Below are positions 42,717 to 52,674 of a stretch of DNA of 64,000 nucleotides, in pieces. A program made the position numbers and the translations under genes. The stretch comes from Lichenibacterium minor (lineage in GTDB: Bacteria; Pseudomonadota; Alphaproteobacteria; Rhizobiales; Beijerinckiaceae): positions 62,001 to 126,000 of the forward strand of contig NZ_QYBB01000010.1 of the NCBI RefSeq assembly GCF_004137685.1, given 5' to 3'. Below the pieces are notes generated by a model. It saw nothing but the letters and a program-made list of their open reading frames with translations. It had not been told where the DNA came from and searched no databases. The number at the start of each line of letters is the position of its first letter. Within the stretch, counting starts at the first letter, position 1.

Positions 42717-42943
42717 CGATCGATCCTCGGAACGTCCCGGCGCGGCGGGTCCCGTCCGACATCATCGCAACCCCGGGCCCTCCGGGATGGATGGGCGCGC
42801 AAGGCTTAGCCGGACAGCCCCGGCGAATCCAGCGCCGAAGTCCGTCCGGCCGCCCGTCCATGCTCCGCGACGTCGCGCGGGCGTCGCGCCGCGGCCCCGG
42901 AGGCCGCGGTGCCGCCAGCCCTGGCCCGGAGTCGCGTCGGGTC

Positions 42944-42969
42944 GGAACTCCCCCGCGCATGTCACGGTT
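42944..42969 (+). promoter_or_regulatory. EcfG-like promoter ahead of the catalase-like gene
   Basis: GGAAC at 42944-42948 and GGTT at 42966-42969 with a 17-base spacer, matching GGAAC-N16/17-CGTT except for the first base of the -10 element. The start codon lies about 40 bases downstream. Catalase-type genes are frequent general-stress targets. The match is weaker than at 20436. Confidence 0.5.
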
Positions 42970-43010
42970 GGCGCCGTACCTCCCGCCCGTCGAACGGTGA
43001 CGATCGCCCC

Positions 43011-44114
43011 ATGACCATCGCGGCCCCGCCCTTCCCCATCCGCTACCGGCCCGACCTCGAACAGCCCGAGCCCGACGAAGCGCAGGTCACGCGGGACATC
43101 ATCGCCCAGTTCGACACGATCGAGGGGACGGTGTTCAAGGACAGCGGCCACGCCGAGCGCGGCGTCCACGCCAAGAGCCACGGGCTGCTGCGGGCCGAGA
43201 TGCGGGTGCTGGGCGGCCTGCCCGCCGCGCTGGCGCAGGGCATCTTCGCCGAGCCCGGCACCTATCCGGTGATCATGCGCCTGTCGACCAACCCGGGCGA
43301 CGTGCTCGACGACAGCGTGTCGACCCCGCGCGGCCTCGCCGTGAAGGTGATCGGCGTCGAGGGCGAGCGCCTCCCCGACGCCCCTGGCGGGAACCAGGAC
43401 TTCGTCATGGCCAACGCCCCCGCGTTCTCGGCCGGCACGCCGAAGCAGTTCCTGAAGAGCCTGAAGCCGCTCGCGGCCTCGACCGACGCCCCGCAGGTTC
43501 TGAAGAAGGCCTTCTCGGCCGCCATGCGGGGGGCGGAAAGCATCGTGGAAGCCTTCGGGGGCAAGAGCGGCACGCTGCTGGCGCTCGGTGGCCAGCCCGA
43601 AACCCACATCCTGGGCGAAACCTTCTACAGCCAGGTGCCGATCCTTTACGGCGAGCACGTCGCCAAGGTGGCGGTGCGGCCGGCCTCGCCGGACATCAAG
43701 CGCCTCACGGACGCGCCGCTGGACGTCGATGGCAAACCCGACGGCCTGCGCGACGCCGTGTCGGCCTTCTTCGCCGTGAACTCCGCCGAGTGGGAGCTGT
43801 GCGTGCAGCTCAATACGTCCACCGACACGATGCCGATCGAGGACGCGTCCGTGCCTTGGCCCGAGGACGAAAGCCCCTACGTGCCGGTGGCGCGCATCAC
43901 CGCCGCGCCCCAGGACGCCTGGGACGACGCCAAGCACGCCCGCATCGACGACCGCATGTCGTTCAGCCCCTGGCACGGCATCGCGGCGCACCGGCCGCTC
44001 GGCGCCATCATGCGGGTGCGCAAGGCCATCTACGCGGCGTCGTCCGACTTCCGCGCGAAGGCCAACGGCGTCACCCTGGAAGAGCCCCGGCGGGACGAGG
44101 GAGAAGCTGCATGA
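43011..44114 (+). CDS. Catalase-family haem protein (short, catalase-like)
   Basis: A 367-residue protein of the catalase superfamily, shorter than true catalases (about 480-500 or more). The distal-His region is visible as ERGVHAKSHGLLRAEMRVL, the following PVIMRLSTNPGD matches the catalase beta-barrel, NQDFVMANAPAF the conserved Asn segment, and the proximal haem Tyr is probably in KAIYAASSDFR. Such small members are peroxidase- or fatty-acid-hydroperoxide-acting enzymes rather than proven catalases. ATG at 43011. The stop overlaps the start of the GST gene (ATGA), so the two are coupled. An EcfG-like promoter lies upstream. Confidence 0.9.
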   Translation: MTIAAPPFPIRYRPDLEQPEPDEAQVTRDIIAQFDTIEGTVFKDSGHAERGVHAKSHGLLRAEMRVLGGLPAALAQGIFAEPGTYPVIMRLSTNPGDVLDDSVSTPRGLAVKVIGVEGERLPDAPGGNQDFVMANAPAFSAGTPKQFLKSLKPLAASTDAPQVLKKAFSAAMRGAESIVEAFGGKSGTLLALGGQPETHILGETFYSQVPILYGEHVAKVAVRPASPDIKRLTDAPLDVDGKPDGLRDAVSAFFAVNSAEWELCVQLNTSTDTMPIEDASVPWPEDESPYVPVARITAAPQDAWDDAKHARIDDRMSFSPWHGIAAHRPLGAIMRVRKAIYAASSDFRAKANGVTLEEPRRDEGEAA

Positions 44115-44779
44115 CGCACCATCAGAGCGAGATCGAGGTCTACGGGCATTGGCGCTCCAACGCGATGTATCGCGTGCGCGTGGCGCTGAACCTCAAGGGC
44201 GTCGCCTTCCGCGAGATCCCGGTCGACCTCGACGCGGGCGAGCAGCGTTCGCCGGAGTTCCTCGCCCGCAACCCCATGGGGGCCGTGCCGGCGCTGGTCG
44301 ACGGCGACCTGCCGCCGTTGACGCAATCGTTGGCGCTGCTCGAATACATCGAGGAGCGCTATCCCGAGCCGCCGCTGCTGCCGGCCGACGCCCGGGGCCG
44401 GGCGCGGGTGCGGGCCCTGGCCTGCGACGTCGCCTGCGACACCCATCCCCTCATCGTGCCGCGCCTGCGCCGATACCTCACGACGGTCGGCGGCTTCGAC
44501 CAGGACGCCTGGCGCGCCTGGACGACCCATTGGGTGGGGACCGGGATGGAAAGCCTGGAAGCCAAGCTGGCGGCCAGCCCCGACACGGGCCGCTTCTGCC
44601 ACGGCGACAGCGTCACGGTCGCGGACATCTGCGCCTCCGGCCTGGCGATGATCGGGCGCATCTTCAAGCTCGACATGCCGAAGACGCCGACCCTGACGGC
44701 GATCCTCGAACGCTGCAGCGCCGATCCCGCCTTCGCCGACGCGGAAGCGTCTCGGCAGCCCGGCGCGCCGACGCCGTAA
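44111..44779 (+). CDS. Glutathione S-transferase, zeta/maleylacetoacetate isomerase type
   Basis: A 222-residue glutathione transferase. VYGHWRSNAMYRVRVALNLKGVAFREIPVDL resembles the zeta-class/maleylacetoacetate isomerase N-terminus (usual pattern RSSxxYRVRIALNLKG); here the second Ser is Asn. NPMGAVPALVDGDLPPLTQSLALLEYIEERYPEP is the glutathione-binding cis-Pro and Ser region, and VTVADICASGLA the helix motif of the C-terminal domain. No hmgA or fahA gene lies nearby, so a tyrosine-catabolic role is not supported by context. Coupling to a catalase-like gene suggests handling of peroxides or lipid-oxidation products, which is inference. Confidence 0.9.
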   Translation: MTHHQSEIEVYGHWRSNAMYRVRVALNLKGVAFREIPVDLDAGEQRSPEFLARNPMGAVPALVDGDLPPLTQSLALLEYIEERYPEPPLLPADARGRARVRALACDVACDTHPLIVPRLRRYLTTVGGFDQDAWRAWTTHWVGTGMESLEAKLAASPDTGRFCHGDSVTVADICASGLAMIGRIFKLDMPKTPTLTAILERCSADPAFADAEASRQPGAPTP

Positions 44780-44787
44780 GGGCGCGA

Positions 44788-44809
44788 CCGGCGGGCGAAA
44801 GCCTGCCGG
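44788..44809. terminator. Convergent-gene hairpin
   Basis: CCGGCGGGC and GCCTGCCGG form a 9-bp stem with one mismatch around a GAAA tetraloop, between the convergent GST and DUF6496 stops. It has no T-tract on either strand. A bidirectional transcription end is likely but not certain. Confidence 0.5.
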
Positions 44810-44820
44810 CGGTCGACGCG

Positions 44821-45165
44821 CTACTTCAGCAATGCCCGCTGCAGGTCCGCCTTCGTCATCTTCGACCGGCCCGGGACGTCCCGGCGCCTAGCTTCGGCGT
44901 AGAGCGCGGCCCGCGTGGTCGTGCCCTCGTGCAGGTCCCGCGCCGTGACGCCGCGCTGCTCCTGATCCGCCGTCCTCCGCGCGTTGTGGCGGTTCGTGTC
45001 CTCGTCCACGCGGTCGCTGGCGCCGGCCTCGCTCAGCGCCACCGCGATGGCCTGCCGCTTGTCGGTGACGACGGAGCCGTCGTTCTGATGCAGTTCCCCG
45101 TGCTTGAACTCGTGCATCACGCGGGCGACGGTCTTCTTCTGCGCCGGCGTCTGACGAGCGGACAT
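44821..45165 (-). CDS. DUF6496 domain protein with SAP-like C-terminus
   Basis: A 114-residue basic cytoplasmic protein. VARVMHEFKHGEL and KRQAIAVALSEAGASDR are the DUF6496 signature. The C-terminus DVPGRSKMTKADLQRALLK resembles a SAP/Rho-N-like nucleic-acid-binding helix pair. Similar proteins are widespread in Hyphomicrobiales, often in stress-related or plasmid contexts; function unknown. GGAGGATC precedes the ATG at 45165. The next minus-strand gene upstream is another short protein 163 bases away. Confidence 0.88.
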   Translation of the reverse strand: MSARQTPAQKKTVARVMHEFKHGELHQNDGSVVTDKRQAIAVALSEAGASDRVDEDTNRHNARRTADQEQRGVTARDLHEGTTTRAALYAEARRRDVPGRSKMTKADLQRALLK

Positions 45166-45328
45166 GGGGAGATCCTCCAGGCGGGACGGGCGAAACGCTT
45201 CCGGCCGAAACCGGCGGCTCCCGGCGCGCCCGGGGGCCGTGGGCGCGTCGCGTTCGCTTCGAACGGCCGGTCGGGGGCGCGCGGCAACCGCGGCCCGGTC
45301 CCGACCGGCGAAGCGTCGGTTCGCGCGT

Positions 45329-45577
45329 TCAGGCGCCGCGGAGCGCCGTGATCACGGCTTCGAGCTTGGCCTTGCCGGCATCCGTGAAGGCGGCGCGGTC
45401 GCCGTCCTTCTTGGCGAGGTCGGCGGCTTCGAGTTCCTCGATGGCCTGGGGATCGGCGGAATGCCCGGCCCCGTCCTTCAGCACGACGTCGATGACGGCC
45501 TCGCCGGACGACAACTGATGGTAGGCCGCGAAGGCGAAGACCGCGATGGCCTTGTCGCTGAGCGTCGTGGACGGCAT
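45329..45577 (-). CDS. Small conserved-looking protein of unknown function
   Basis: An 82-residue cytoplasmic protein. The first half (SDKAIAVFAFAAYHQLSSGE) is hydrophobic/helical but too short and polar for a clear membrane span; the second half (LEAADLAKKDGDRAAFTDAGKAKLEAVI) looks like a winged-helix fragment ending in the pattern FTDAGKAKL seen in DNA-binding proteins. No family is named. GGGGAG stands before the ATG at 45577. Confidence 0.65.
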   Translation of the reverse strand: MPSTTLSDKAIAVFAFAAYHQLSSGEAVIDVVLKDGAGHSADPQAIEELEAADLAKKDGDRAAFTDAGKAKLEAVITALRGA

Positions 45578-45727
45578 GGGCTACTCCCCTGAAATGTCGC
45601 GTGGATGCAGCGTGAATGCGGCGGGGTGTCGCTTGGTTCGGTCGCTCGGCCCGGCGGGTTGCCGCAGTTGCGCGCGCCGCGGCCCCTTCCCAGATCCGCC
45701 CCATGACGATCACCGACGCTTCCGCCC

Positions 45728-46087
45728 ATGCGGCGTGACCGCGAGGGCCGCGGGGCCCCCCCGCCGCAGCCGCCCCCCGTCTGCCCGCTGTGCGACCGCC
45801 CCATCCCGCCCCATGCCAAATCGAGCCGGCACCACCTCGTGCCCAAGCTGAAGGGGGGCGCCAAGCTCGGCACTGTCCACCTCCACCAAGTGTGCCACAG
45901 CGCCATCCACGCGCGGTTCTCGGAAAGCGAGCTCGCCCGGCGGCTCAACGACGTGGACAGCCTCAAGGCCGACCCCGCGCTGGCCGAGTTCCTCGCCTGG
46001 GTGCGCACCAAGCCCGACGACTTCCACGCCCCGACCCGCCAAACCCGGGACCGCCGCGACGGGCGGAGCCGGGCGAAGCGGCCCTGA
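45728..46087 (+). CDS. Stand-alone HNH endonuclease-like protein
   Basis: A 119-residue protein with the zinc/HNH layout: CPLCDRPIPPHA (first Cys pair), SRHHLVPKLKGG (catalytic His pair) and LHQVCHSAIHARFSE (third His region). No target-recognition, methylase or phage genes are nearby, so it is not a classical restriction or homing cassette. Similar stand-alone HNH proteins are common in proteobacterial chromosomes. ATG at 45728; an 11-codon ORF from 45701 overlaps its start. The basic C-terminal tail may bind DNA. Confidence 0.82.
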   Translation: MRRDREGRGAPPPQPPPVCPLCDRPIPPHAKSSRHHLVPKLKGGAKLGTVHLHQVCHSAIHARFSESELARRLNDVDSLKADPALAEFLAWVRTKPDDFHAPTRQTRDRRDGRSRAKRP

Positions 46088-46743
46088 CGGCACGAGGGCC
46101 GCAGGTCCCGGCGACCGGACGCGTCCCGTTCTCGCCGACTGCGGGCCGGCGACGTTCCCGGCTTCCCGTCCCGGGATCCGGCGGCCGACACCGTCGAGCC
46201 ACGGCACCGGGTTCGACATCCGGGTCGCGGAACAGTGTCGGGGGACCCGAGCGGCCGTTTCGGCGACACCGGAGCGGCGCGGGGAGGCATCGCCGCTCCG
46301 CCGGAACCTCGAGGGAGAGCATCGCCGCCGTCCCGAACGCCGCCCGCACTTCGACGGCACCGGTGCGGAGCCTTCGCGAACTGCCCCGGCACGGCCCCGC
46401 ATCCGAGATCTTGCAGAGGTCCGGTGCGTTGCGCCGAATCGATCCTTGCCGCGGCGCAACGCTTGGCCGCACCGCATCGGATGCGGTCGTCGGGAGCCAC
46501 CGTCGCGGTCCGGAAGCGGCTTCCGGTCTAGGATAACGCCCCGTCCAGGTCGGAATCCCACGTTTTCGTTAGGCTAACATGCCGAAAACACGGTGTCGGC
46601 GGTGCAAGACTGGGCTCGACACCTTGATTCGGTTCAAACCGTCTTCTAACCTCGGACATCAAAGTTTTTTCTGAGAGGAAGCGGCGTCGCTGAGCGAACC
46701 GAGCGCCAAGGATCCTCCGTATCGATCAAAAAGTGCAACTCTG
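46088..46743. other. Gene-free region with AT-rich leader of the AT-hook gene
   Basis: No convincing gene in about 650 bases. The last 180 bases (46560-46743) are much richer in A and T than their surroundings. Visible elements: the palindrome CCGGAAGC-G-GCTTCCGG (46510-46526); GTTTTCG (46562-46568) facing CGAAAAC (46583-46589), with GTTAGGCTAAC (46568-46578) between; and GGTGTCG (46592-46598) facing CGACACC (46617-46623). These fit operators or a structured leader of the AT-hook gene. The first 400 bases are GC-rich with nothing recognised. Confidence 0.5.
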
Positions 46744-47454
46744 ATGAAGTTTCAGCCGAAAAGGTTTGTCGTCGAAGTCAAGCGAGGCACGAACAGGGCG
46801 GCTTTCGCTTCGCCCGATCCCGTCTCGGACAGGTTCAGCAGCGCGGAAGCCATGCTGTTCGGCGGCGCACCGAAGGCCGAAACGAAGGCGGAAGCTGCGG
46901 GCTTGGCACAGGGCGATGCATCGAGCGGGCGAATACTGAGGTCGCTGGTGGAACCGGAACCGGTGGTCGAAGACGCACCGCCGCCTGTCCGCCGGGGCCG
47001 CAAACCCGGCTCCAAGAACAAGCCGAAGCCCCACCTGACGGCGCCCATGGCCGAGATGGGGCCCGACACGTCGGCGGAGCGGCCGAGGCGCGGCCGCAAG
47101 CCGGGCTCCAAGAACAAGCCGAAGGCGCCGGTGACGGTGGCTTTCCCGACCGCCACCCCCGACGGTCACTACGATGCCGCTGCCGCGATGCGGAGCTACG
47201 GCTTCGCCGACGAGGGGCCGGCCTGGCTGGAGCCCGCTTCCGGGGCGGCCGAGCCCGTTCCGGCCCCGTCCGTCCAACTCGCACCCGCCCCCGCGGACGC
47301 CTTCGGGGACAACGGCCCGGCGCGGGCCGGGCGGTCGCGCTCACGGTTGCGGGATCGTTCCACCATCCTCAAGCGCTACGTCCTCGACCTGGAGCCGCGG
47401 CCGGGCCAGTTCGGCGCCCTCAGGGCCCGTCGCCTGGCCCGCGCCGCGCCCTGA
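46744..47454 (+). CDS. AT-hook DNA-binding protein
   Basis: A 236-residue basic protein with two identical AT-hook-type motifs, RRGRKPGSKNKPK, at residues 83-95 and 115-127, separated by an acidic/Met-rich 19-residue linker. The core GRKPGSKNK inserts into the minor groove of AT-rich DNA. The N-terminus (MKFQPKRFVVEVKRGTNRAA) is a conserved-looking short module seen in other alphaproteobacterial AT-hook proteins; the rest is low-complexity Ala/Pro-rich and probably disordered. The C-terminus RSTILKRYVLDLEPRPGQF looks ordered. Likely a nucleoid-associated or regulatory protein. ATG at 46744; its upstream region is unusually AT-rich, suggesting autoregulation. Confidence 0.82.
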   Translation: MKFQPKRFVVEVKRGTNRAAFASPDPVSDRFSSAEAMLFGGAPKAETKAEAAGLAQGDASSGRILRSLVEPEPVVEDAPPPVRRGRKPGSKNKPKPHLTAPMAEMGPDTSAERPRRGRKPGSKNKPKAPVTVAFPTATPDGHYDAAAAMRSYGFADEGPAWLEPASGAAEPVPAPSVQLAPAPADAFGDNGPARAGRSRSRLRDRSTILKRYVLDLEPRPGQFGALRARRLARAAP

Positions 47455-47518
47455 GGCCGCCGCCGCCGATCGGCGCCGACGTCCACACGAGGTCCGGCAC
47501 GCTGACGGAGCGCAGAGC

Positions 47519-48673
47519 ATGTCTTCCTTCACGTTTCAAACCTGTCCCAACATCCTGTTCGCCCCGGGCGCGTCGGCGGGCATCGCCGATGTCGTGGGCC
47601 AGTGCGGTGCGCGGCGCGTCCTGCTGGTGACGGATGCCGGCGTGCGCGGCGCCGGTCTGACGCGGGCCGCGGAAGCGTCCCTGGCGGCGGCCGGGATCGC
47701 CTACACGGTCTTCGACGCCGTGGTGGCGGACCCTCCGGCGGCCGTGGTCGAGGCCGCGGCGGCCCGGGCGCGGGCGGAGGACGTCGACCTCGTGCTGTCG
47801 ATCGGCGGCGGCTCGGCGCTCGACACCGCCAAGCTCGTCGCCTACCTGGCGCGCTCGGACGAGCCGCTCGACGCGCTCTACGGGGTCGGCCTGGCGAAGG
47901 GGCAGCGCCTGCCCCTGGTCCTGGTCCCGACGACCTCCGGCACGGGCTCCGAGGTCACGCCCATCGCCATCGTGACGACGCCGTCGCAGGAGAAGAAGGG
48001 CGTGGTGTCGCCGCGCCTCCTCCCCGATTGGGCCATCCTGGATCCCGAGCTGACGCTCGGCCTCCCCGCCGCCGTCACGGCCGCGACGGGCATCGACGCC
48101 ATGGTGCATGCCATCGAGGCCTACACCAGCCGCCACCGCAAGAACCCCCTGTCGGACCAGTTCGCCCGCCAAGCGCTGGCCTTGTTGTCCGGCAGCATCC
48201 GGACCGCTTGCCGCGACGGCGCCGACCTCGCGGCGCGCTCCGACATGCTGCTCGGCGCCAGCCTCGCCGGCATGGCCTTCGCCAACGCGCCGGTGGCGGC
48301 CGTGCATGCGCTGGCCTACCCGATCGGGGCGCTGTTCCACGTGCCGCACGGCCTGTCGAACGCGCTGGTGCTGACGGGCGTGATGCGGTTCAACCTGCCC
48401 GACGCCGCGGCGCTCTACGCCGAACTGGCGCCCATCGTGGACCCCGCCGCGGCGGGGCGGCCCGAAGCCGAGGCCGCCGGGATGCTGGTCGACGCGCTGG
48501 ACGCGATCGGCCGGGACTGCGGCGTGCCGGCCACCCTGTCGGCCGTCGGCATCGGGGAGGGCGATCTCGACCGGCTCGCCGCCGACGCGATGCGTCAGAC
48601 GCGGCTCCTCGTCAACAACCCGCGCGAGATGACCCCCGCGGACGCGCGCGCCATCTACGCGAACGCGCTGTGA
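47519..48673 (+). CDS. Iron-containing (group III) alcohol dehydrogenase, maleylacetate-reductase-like
   Basis: A 384-residue NAD-dependent enzyme of the Fe-ADH superfamily. The nucleotide-binding IGGGSALDTAKLVAYL, PTTSGTGSEVTPIAIV, and the metal-ligand set ATGIDAMVHAIEAYTS and AVHALAYPIGALFHVPHG (Asp and three His) are all present. Members oxidise simple alcohols, lactaldehyde or 1,3-propanediol, or reduce maleylacetate; the substrate cannot be fixed. CGGAG precedes the ATG at 47519. It follows the AT-hook gene by 64 bases, so it could share that transcript. Confidence 0.93.
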   Translation: MSSFTFQTCPNILFAPGASAGIADVVGQCGARRVLLVTDAGVRGAGLTRAAEASLAAAGIAYTVFDAVVADPPAAVVEAAAARARAEDVDLVLSIGGGSALDTAKLVAYLARSDEPLDALYGVGLAKGQRLPLVLVPTTSGTGSEVTPIAIVTTPSQEKKGVVSPRLLPDWAILDPELTLGLPAAVTAATGIDAMVHAIEAYTSRHRKNPLSDQFARQALALLSGSIRTACRDGADLAARSDMLLGASLAGMAFANAPVAAVHALAYPIGALFHVPHGLSNALVLTGVMRFNLPDAAALYAELAPIVDPAAAGRPEAEAAGMLVDALDAIGRDCGVPATLSAVGIGEGDLDRLAADAMRQTRLLVNNPREMTPADARAIYANAL

Positions 48674-48829
48674 CGGCGCCGGCCCCCGAGGGCGCGGGGT
48701 TCCCGTAGGGTCCGCTCGTGCCGGCCGGTCCCGCCCGGGGGCTCGTGCCCGCCGGGTCACGCCGCGGGACGGGCGACGCATCGTCGGTCCTGCGGCGTCG
48801 ATGCCGTGCCGCGCGGGGCGGCGATCCTC

Positions 48830-48849
48830 GTCCGGCCGTTCGGCCGGAC
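48830..48849. terminator. Convergent-gene hairpin
   Basis: GTCCGGCCG and CGGCCGGAC form a perfect 9-bp stem around TT, six bases after the minus-strand MFS stop codon. There is no T-tract. It is placed to end transcription of the MFS gene and, from the other side, of the alcohol dehydrogenase gene. Confidence 0.45.
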
Positions 48850-48855
48850 GCCGCC

Positions 48856-50217
48856 TCAATCCCCGTCGAAACCGTAGACTTCGGGCAGGATGAAGATCGC
48901 GGCGAGCAGGCCGCAGAGCGGGAAGATGCACACGAACAGCGTGGCGGCGGCCTGCCCCACGGCGGTGAACAGCGGCGGGAACAGGAAGATCGACAGGAAG
49001 GAGGGCAGCTTCACGAACATGTAGGCGAAGCCGCTCGCCGTGCCGCGATATTCCGATCGGGCCACCAGGGTCGGGATCGTCATGCAGTTCGAGGCGTCCC
49101 AATAGTGACCCCACAGCATGGCCGCGGCGGCGAAGGGCAGCACCGTGTTGTGGCCGGCCCAGATCGCCCAGGCGGCGACCACCAGCGACACCAGCACGAT
49201 GGAGAAGCCCGCGATGGAGATGCCGCGATGGCCGATCTTCGGCGTCAGCAGCGGCCCGACCCAGCCCGACACGGCGGCCAGGCTGTAGAGCGCCATCAGG
49301 ACGAAGTTGTTGCCCAGCACGGACGACACGCCCACCATGGTGAACAGCACCGGCAGGTAGAAGCCGAAGGTGGCGAATTCGGCGCCCTGGGCGAAGCAGG
49401 CGATCCAACCGAAGATCGTGGCGCGCCAGCGGATCGGGTCCTTGCGCAGGTCGGCCAGGAAGGCGGTCGGCCGCGGCTTCGGCACCGCCACGTCGCGGTC
49501 GGGCAGCATGGCGAGCTCGTCGCCGTACATCGCCAAGGTGGTGCGCTTGGCTTCGCGGAAGCGCCCGTGGCGGATCAGCCAGACCGCCGTCTCGGGCAGG
49601 TCGTGGCGCATCAGCAGGATCACCAGCGCGGGCAGGGCGCCGAGGCCCAGCGTCACCCGCCACAGCATCTCGTGGTCGAGGCCGGCCAGCAGGAACACGG
49701 CGATCACCGCCAGCGTCAGCACCTCGCCCACCGCGAACATGAACTGCCAACGGTTGCCCATCACCTCGCGCACGCCCTTGGGCATGGATTCCATGATGTA
49801 GGTGTAGCCGTTGGAGATGTCGGAGCCGAGCGGCACCCCGAGCAGCAGCCGGACCACCACGAGCCAGCCGACGCTGGTGACGAAGGCCTGGGCCACCGCC
49901 AGCACGATGAACAGCACCATGGTGGTGAGGAACATGATGCGTCGCCCGACCTTGTCGGCGAGCCAGCCGCCCAGGATGGCGCCGACCAGCGCGCCACCCT
50001 GGGTGGCGGCGGCGGCGAGGCCGAGCAGGAACGGGTCCGGATGGTACTGGTCCTTGATGAAGACCAGCACGAAGGCGATGGAGTACAGATCCCAGGCCTC
50101 GACCAGGATCGAGGACAGCATCAGCCACCCGACCCTGTTGCCCTTGGGGTTGTAGTGGGTCACGAGGTGCCGGACGGCACCGTCCATCACGGCCCGATCC
50201 GACCTGTCCAGCGCCAT
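48856..50217 (-). CDS. MFS transporter (sugar/aromatic-acid porter type)
   Basis: A 453-residue twelve-helix carrier of the sugar-porter-like part of the MFS. The loop 2-3 motif GWLADKVGRR and the helix 4-5 segment RLLLGVPLGSDISNGYTYIMESMPKGVREVM match carriers of hexoses, aromatic acids or phosphate. A long central loop (about 230-270) separates the halves. ATG at 50217, six bases after a GTG that is preceded by AAGGGA and could serve as start instead. The groEL gene lies upstream on the same strand but is separated by terminators. The substrate is unknown. Confidence 0.9.
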   Translation of the reverse strand: MALDRSDRAVMDGAVRHLVTHYNPKGNRVGWLMLSSILVEAWDLYSIAFVLVFIKDQYHPDPFLLGLAAAATQGGALVGAILGGWLADKVGRRIMFLTTMVLFIVLAVAQAFVTSVGWLVVVRLLLGVPLGSDISNGYTYIMESMPKGVREVMGNRWQFMFAVGEVLTLAVIAVFLLAGLDHEMLWRVTLGLGALPALVILLMRHDLPETAVWLIRHGRFREAKRTTLAMYGDELAMLPDRDVAVPKPRPTAFLADLRKDPIRWRATIFGWIACFAQGAEFATFGFYLPVLFTMVGVSSVLGNNFVLMALYSLAAVSGWVGPLLTPKIGHRGISIAGFSIVLVSLVVAAWAIWAGHNTVLPFAAAAMLWGHYWDASNCMTIPTLVARSEYRGTASGFAYMFVKLPSFLSIFLFPPLFTAVGQAAATLFVCIFPLCGLLAAIFILPEVYGFDGD

Positions 50218-50344
50218 CGTCACGATGCGTCCCTTCCCCTCGGCTATCCCTTGGAAGAGTGCCCGCGACTGCGTCGGGCTTCTCTTCGGGCAAGAAGGCC
50301 CGGGATGGGCCCCGCCTGTCAAGGCGGGATGCCCGAGGCTCCGA

Positions 50345-50388
50345 ACCAAAGGCGGGACGGCGCGGGCTCGCCCGACGCCATCCCGCCT
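50345..50388 (-). terminator. Long hairpin terminator after groEL
   Basis: On the minus strand a 13-bp stem (AGGCGGGATGGCG with CGCCGTCCCGCCT, one G-T pair) is followed by TTTGGTT, close to an intrinsic terminator. It lies between the groEL stop and the MFS start and separates the two transcription units. Confidence 0.6.
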
Positions 50389-50408
50389 CGTTTCGCTTTC
50401 AGGGGCGC

Positions 50409-50440
50409 CAGGCGTCCGCGGGCCGACCCGCGAACGCCTG
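50409..50440 (-). terminator. First hairpin after groEL
   Basis: CAGGCGTCCGCGGG and CCCGCGAACGCCTG form a 14-bp stem with one mismatch around a 4-base loop, 24 bases after the groEL stop. It lacks a T-tract and is followed within 30 bases by the longer hairpin, so it may protect the groEL mRNA 3' end. Confidence 0.5.
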
Positions 50441-50463
50441 CCGCAGTGCCGGGTCCGGCGGGT

Positions 50464-52383
<1,920 letters not shown>

Positions 52384-52468
52384 TCAGGGGTGGGCGGCGG
52401 ACACAAGACGCAGGCCGCCCCGGGCTGAGGCCCGCTATGCGCGGCACCGTCGCGCGGATGGGACCCAC

Positions 52469-52666
52469 ATGGGACAAGAGAAGCGGTTCGGCAAGCGGGT
52501 CGCCGAGCCCTCGTCCGTGCAGATCGTCCACGAGCTGAAGCTCATGGCGCTGCGCCAGTCGCTCGACGCCACCGTCGCCCGGGACGGCACGGCGCCGCTC
52601 CCCGCCGACGAAGCCCGGCATCCCGTCCGCGACGGAACCGCCCCGTCCTTCCCCGACAGCCTGTGA
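52469..52666 (+). CDS. Small hypothetical protein
   Basis: A 65-residue polar protein without signal peptide or membrane segment. It has an internally repeated RDGTAP hexapeptide (twice within the last third). The first half (EKRFGKRVAEPSSVQIVHELKLMALRQSL) could be helical and basic. GGATGGGA lies before the ATG at 52469. The stop overlaps a GTG of the next gene. Coding status is plausible but not strong. Confidence 0.5.
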   Translation: MGQEKRFGKRVAEPSSVQIVHELKLMALRQSLDATVARDGTAPLPADEARHPVRDGTAPSFPDSL

Positions 52667-52674
52667 GCCCCGCT

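Noticed and set aside
44111..44779. Firm assignment as maleylacetoacetate isomerase (maiA)
   Set aside because: The usual SSxxYRVRIAL motif is altered (SNAMYRVRVAL), and no homogentisate pathway genes are adjacent, so only a zeta-type GST call is made.
45701..45736. 11-codon ORF overlapping the HNH gene start
   Set aside because: Too short, no ribosome binding site, and the only support is an ATG; probably chance.
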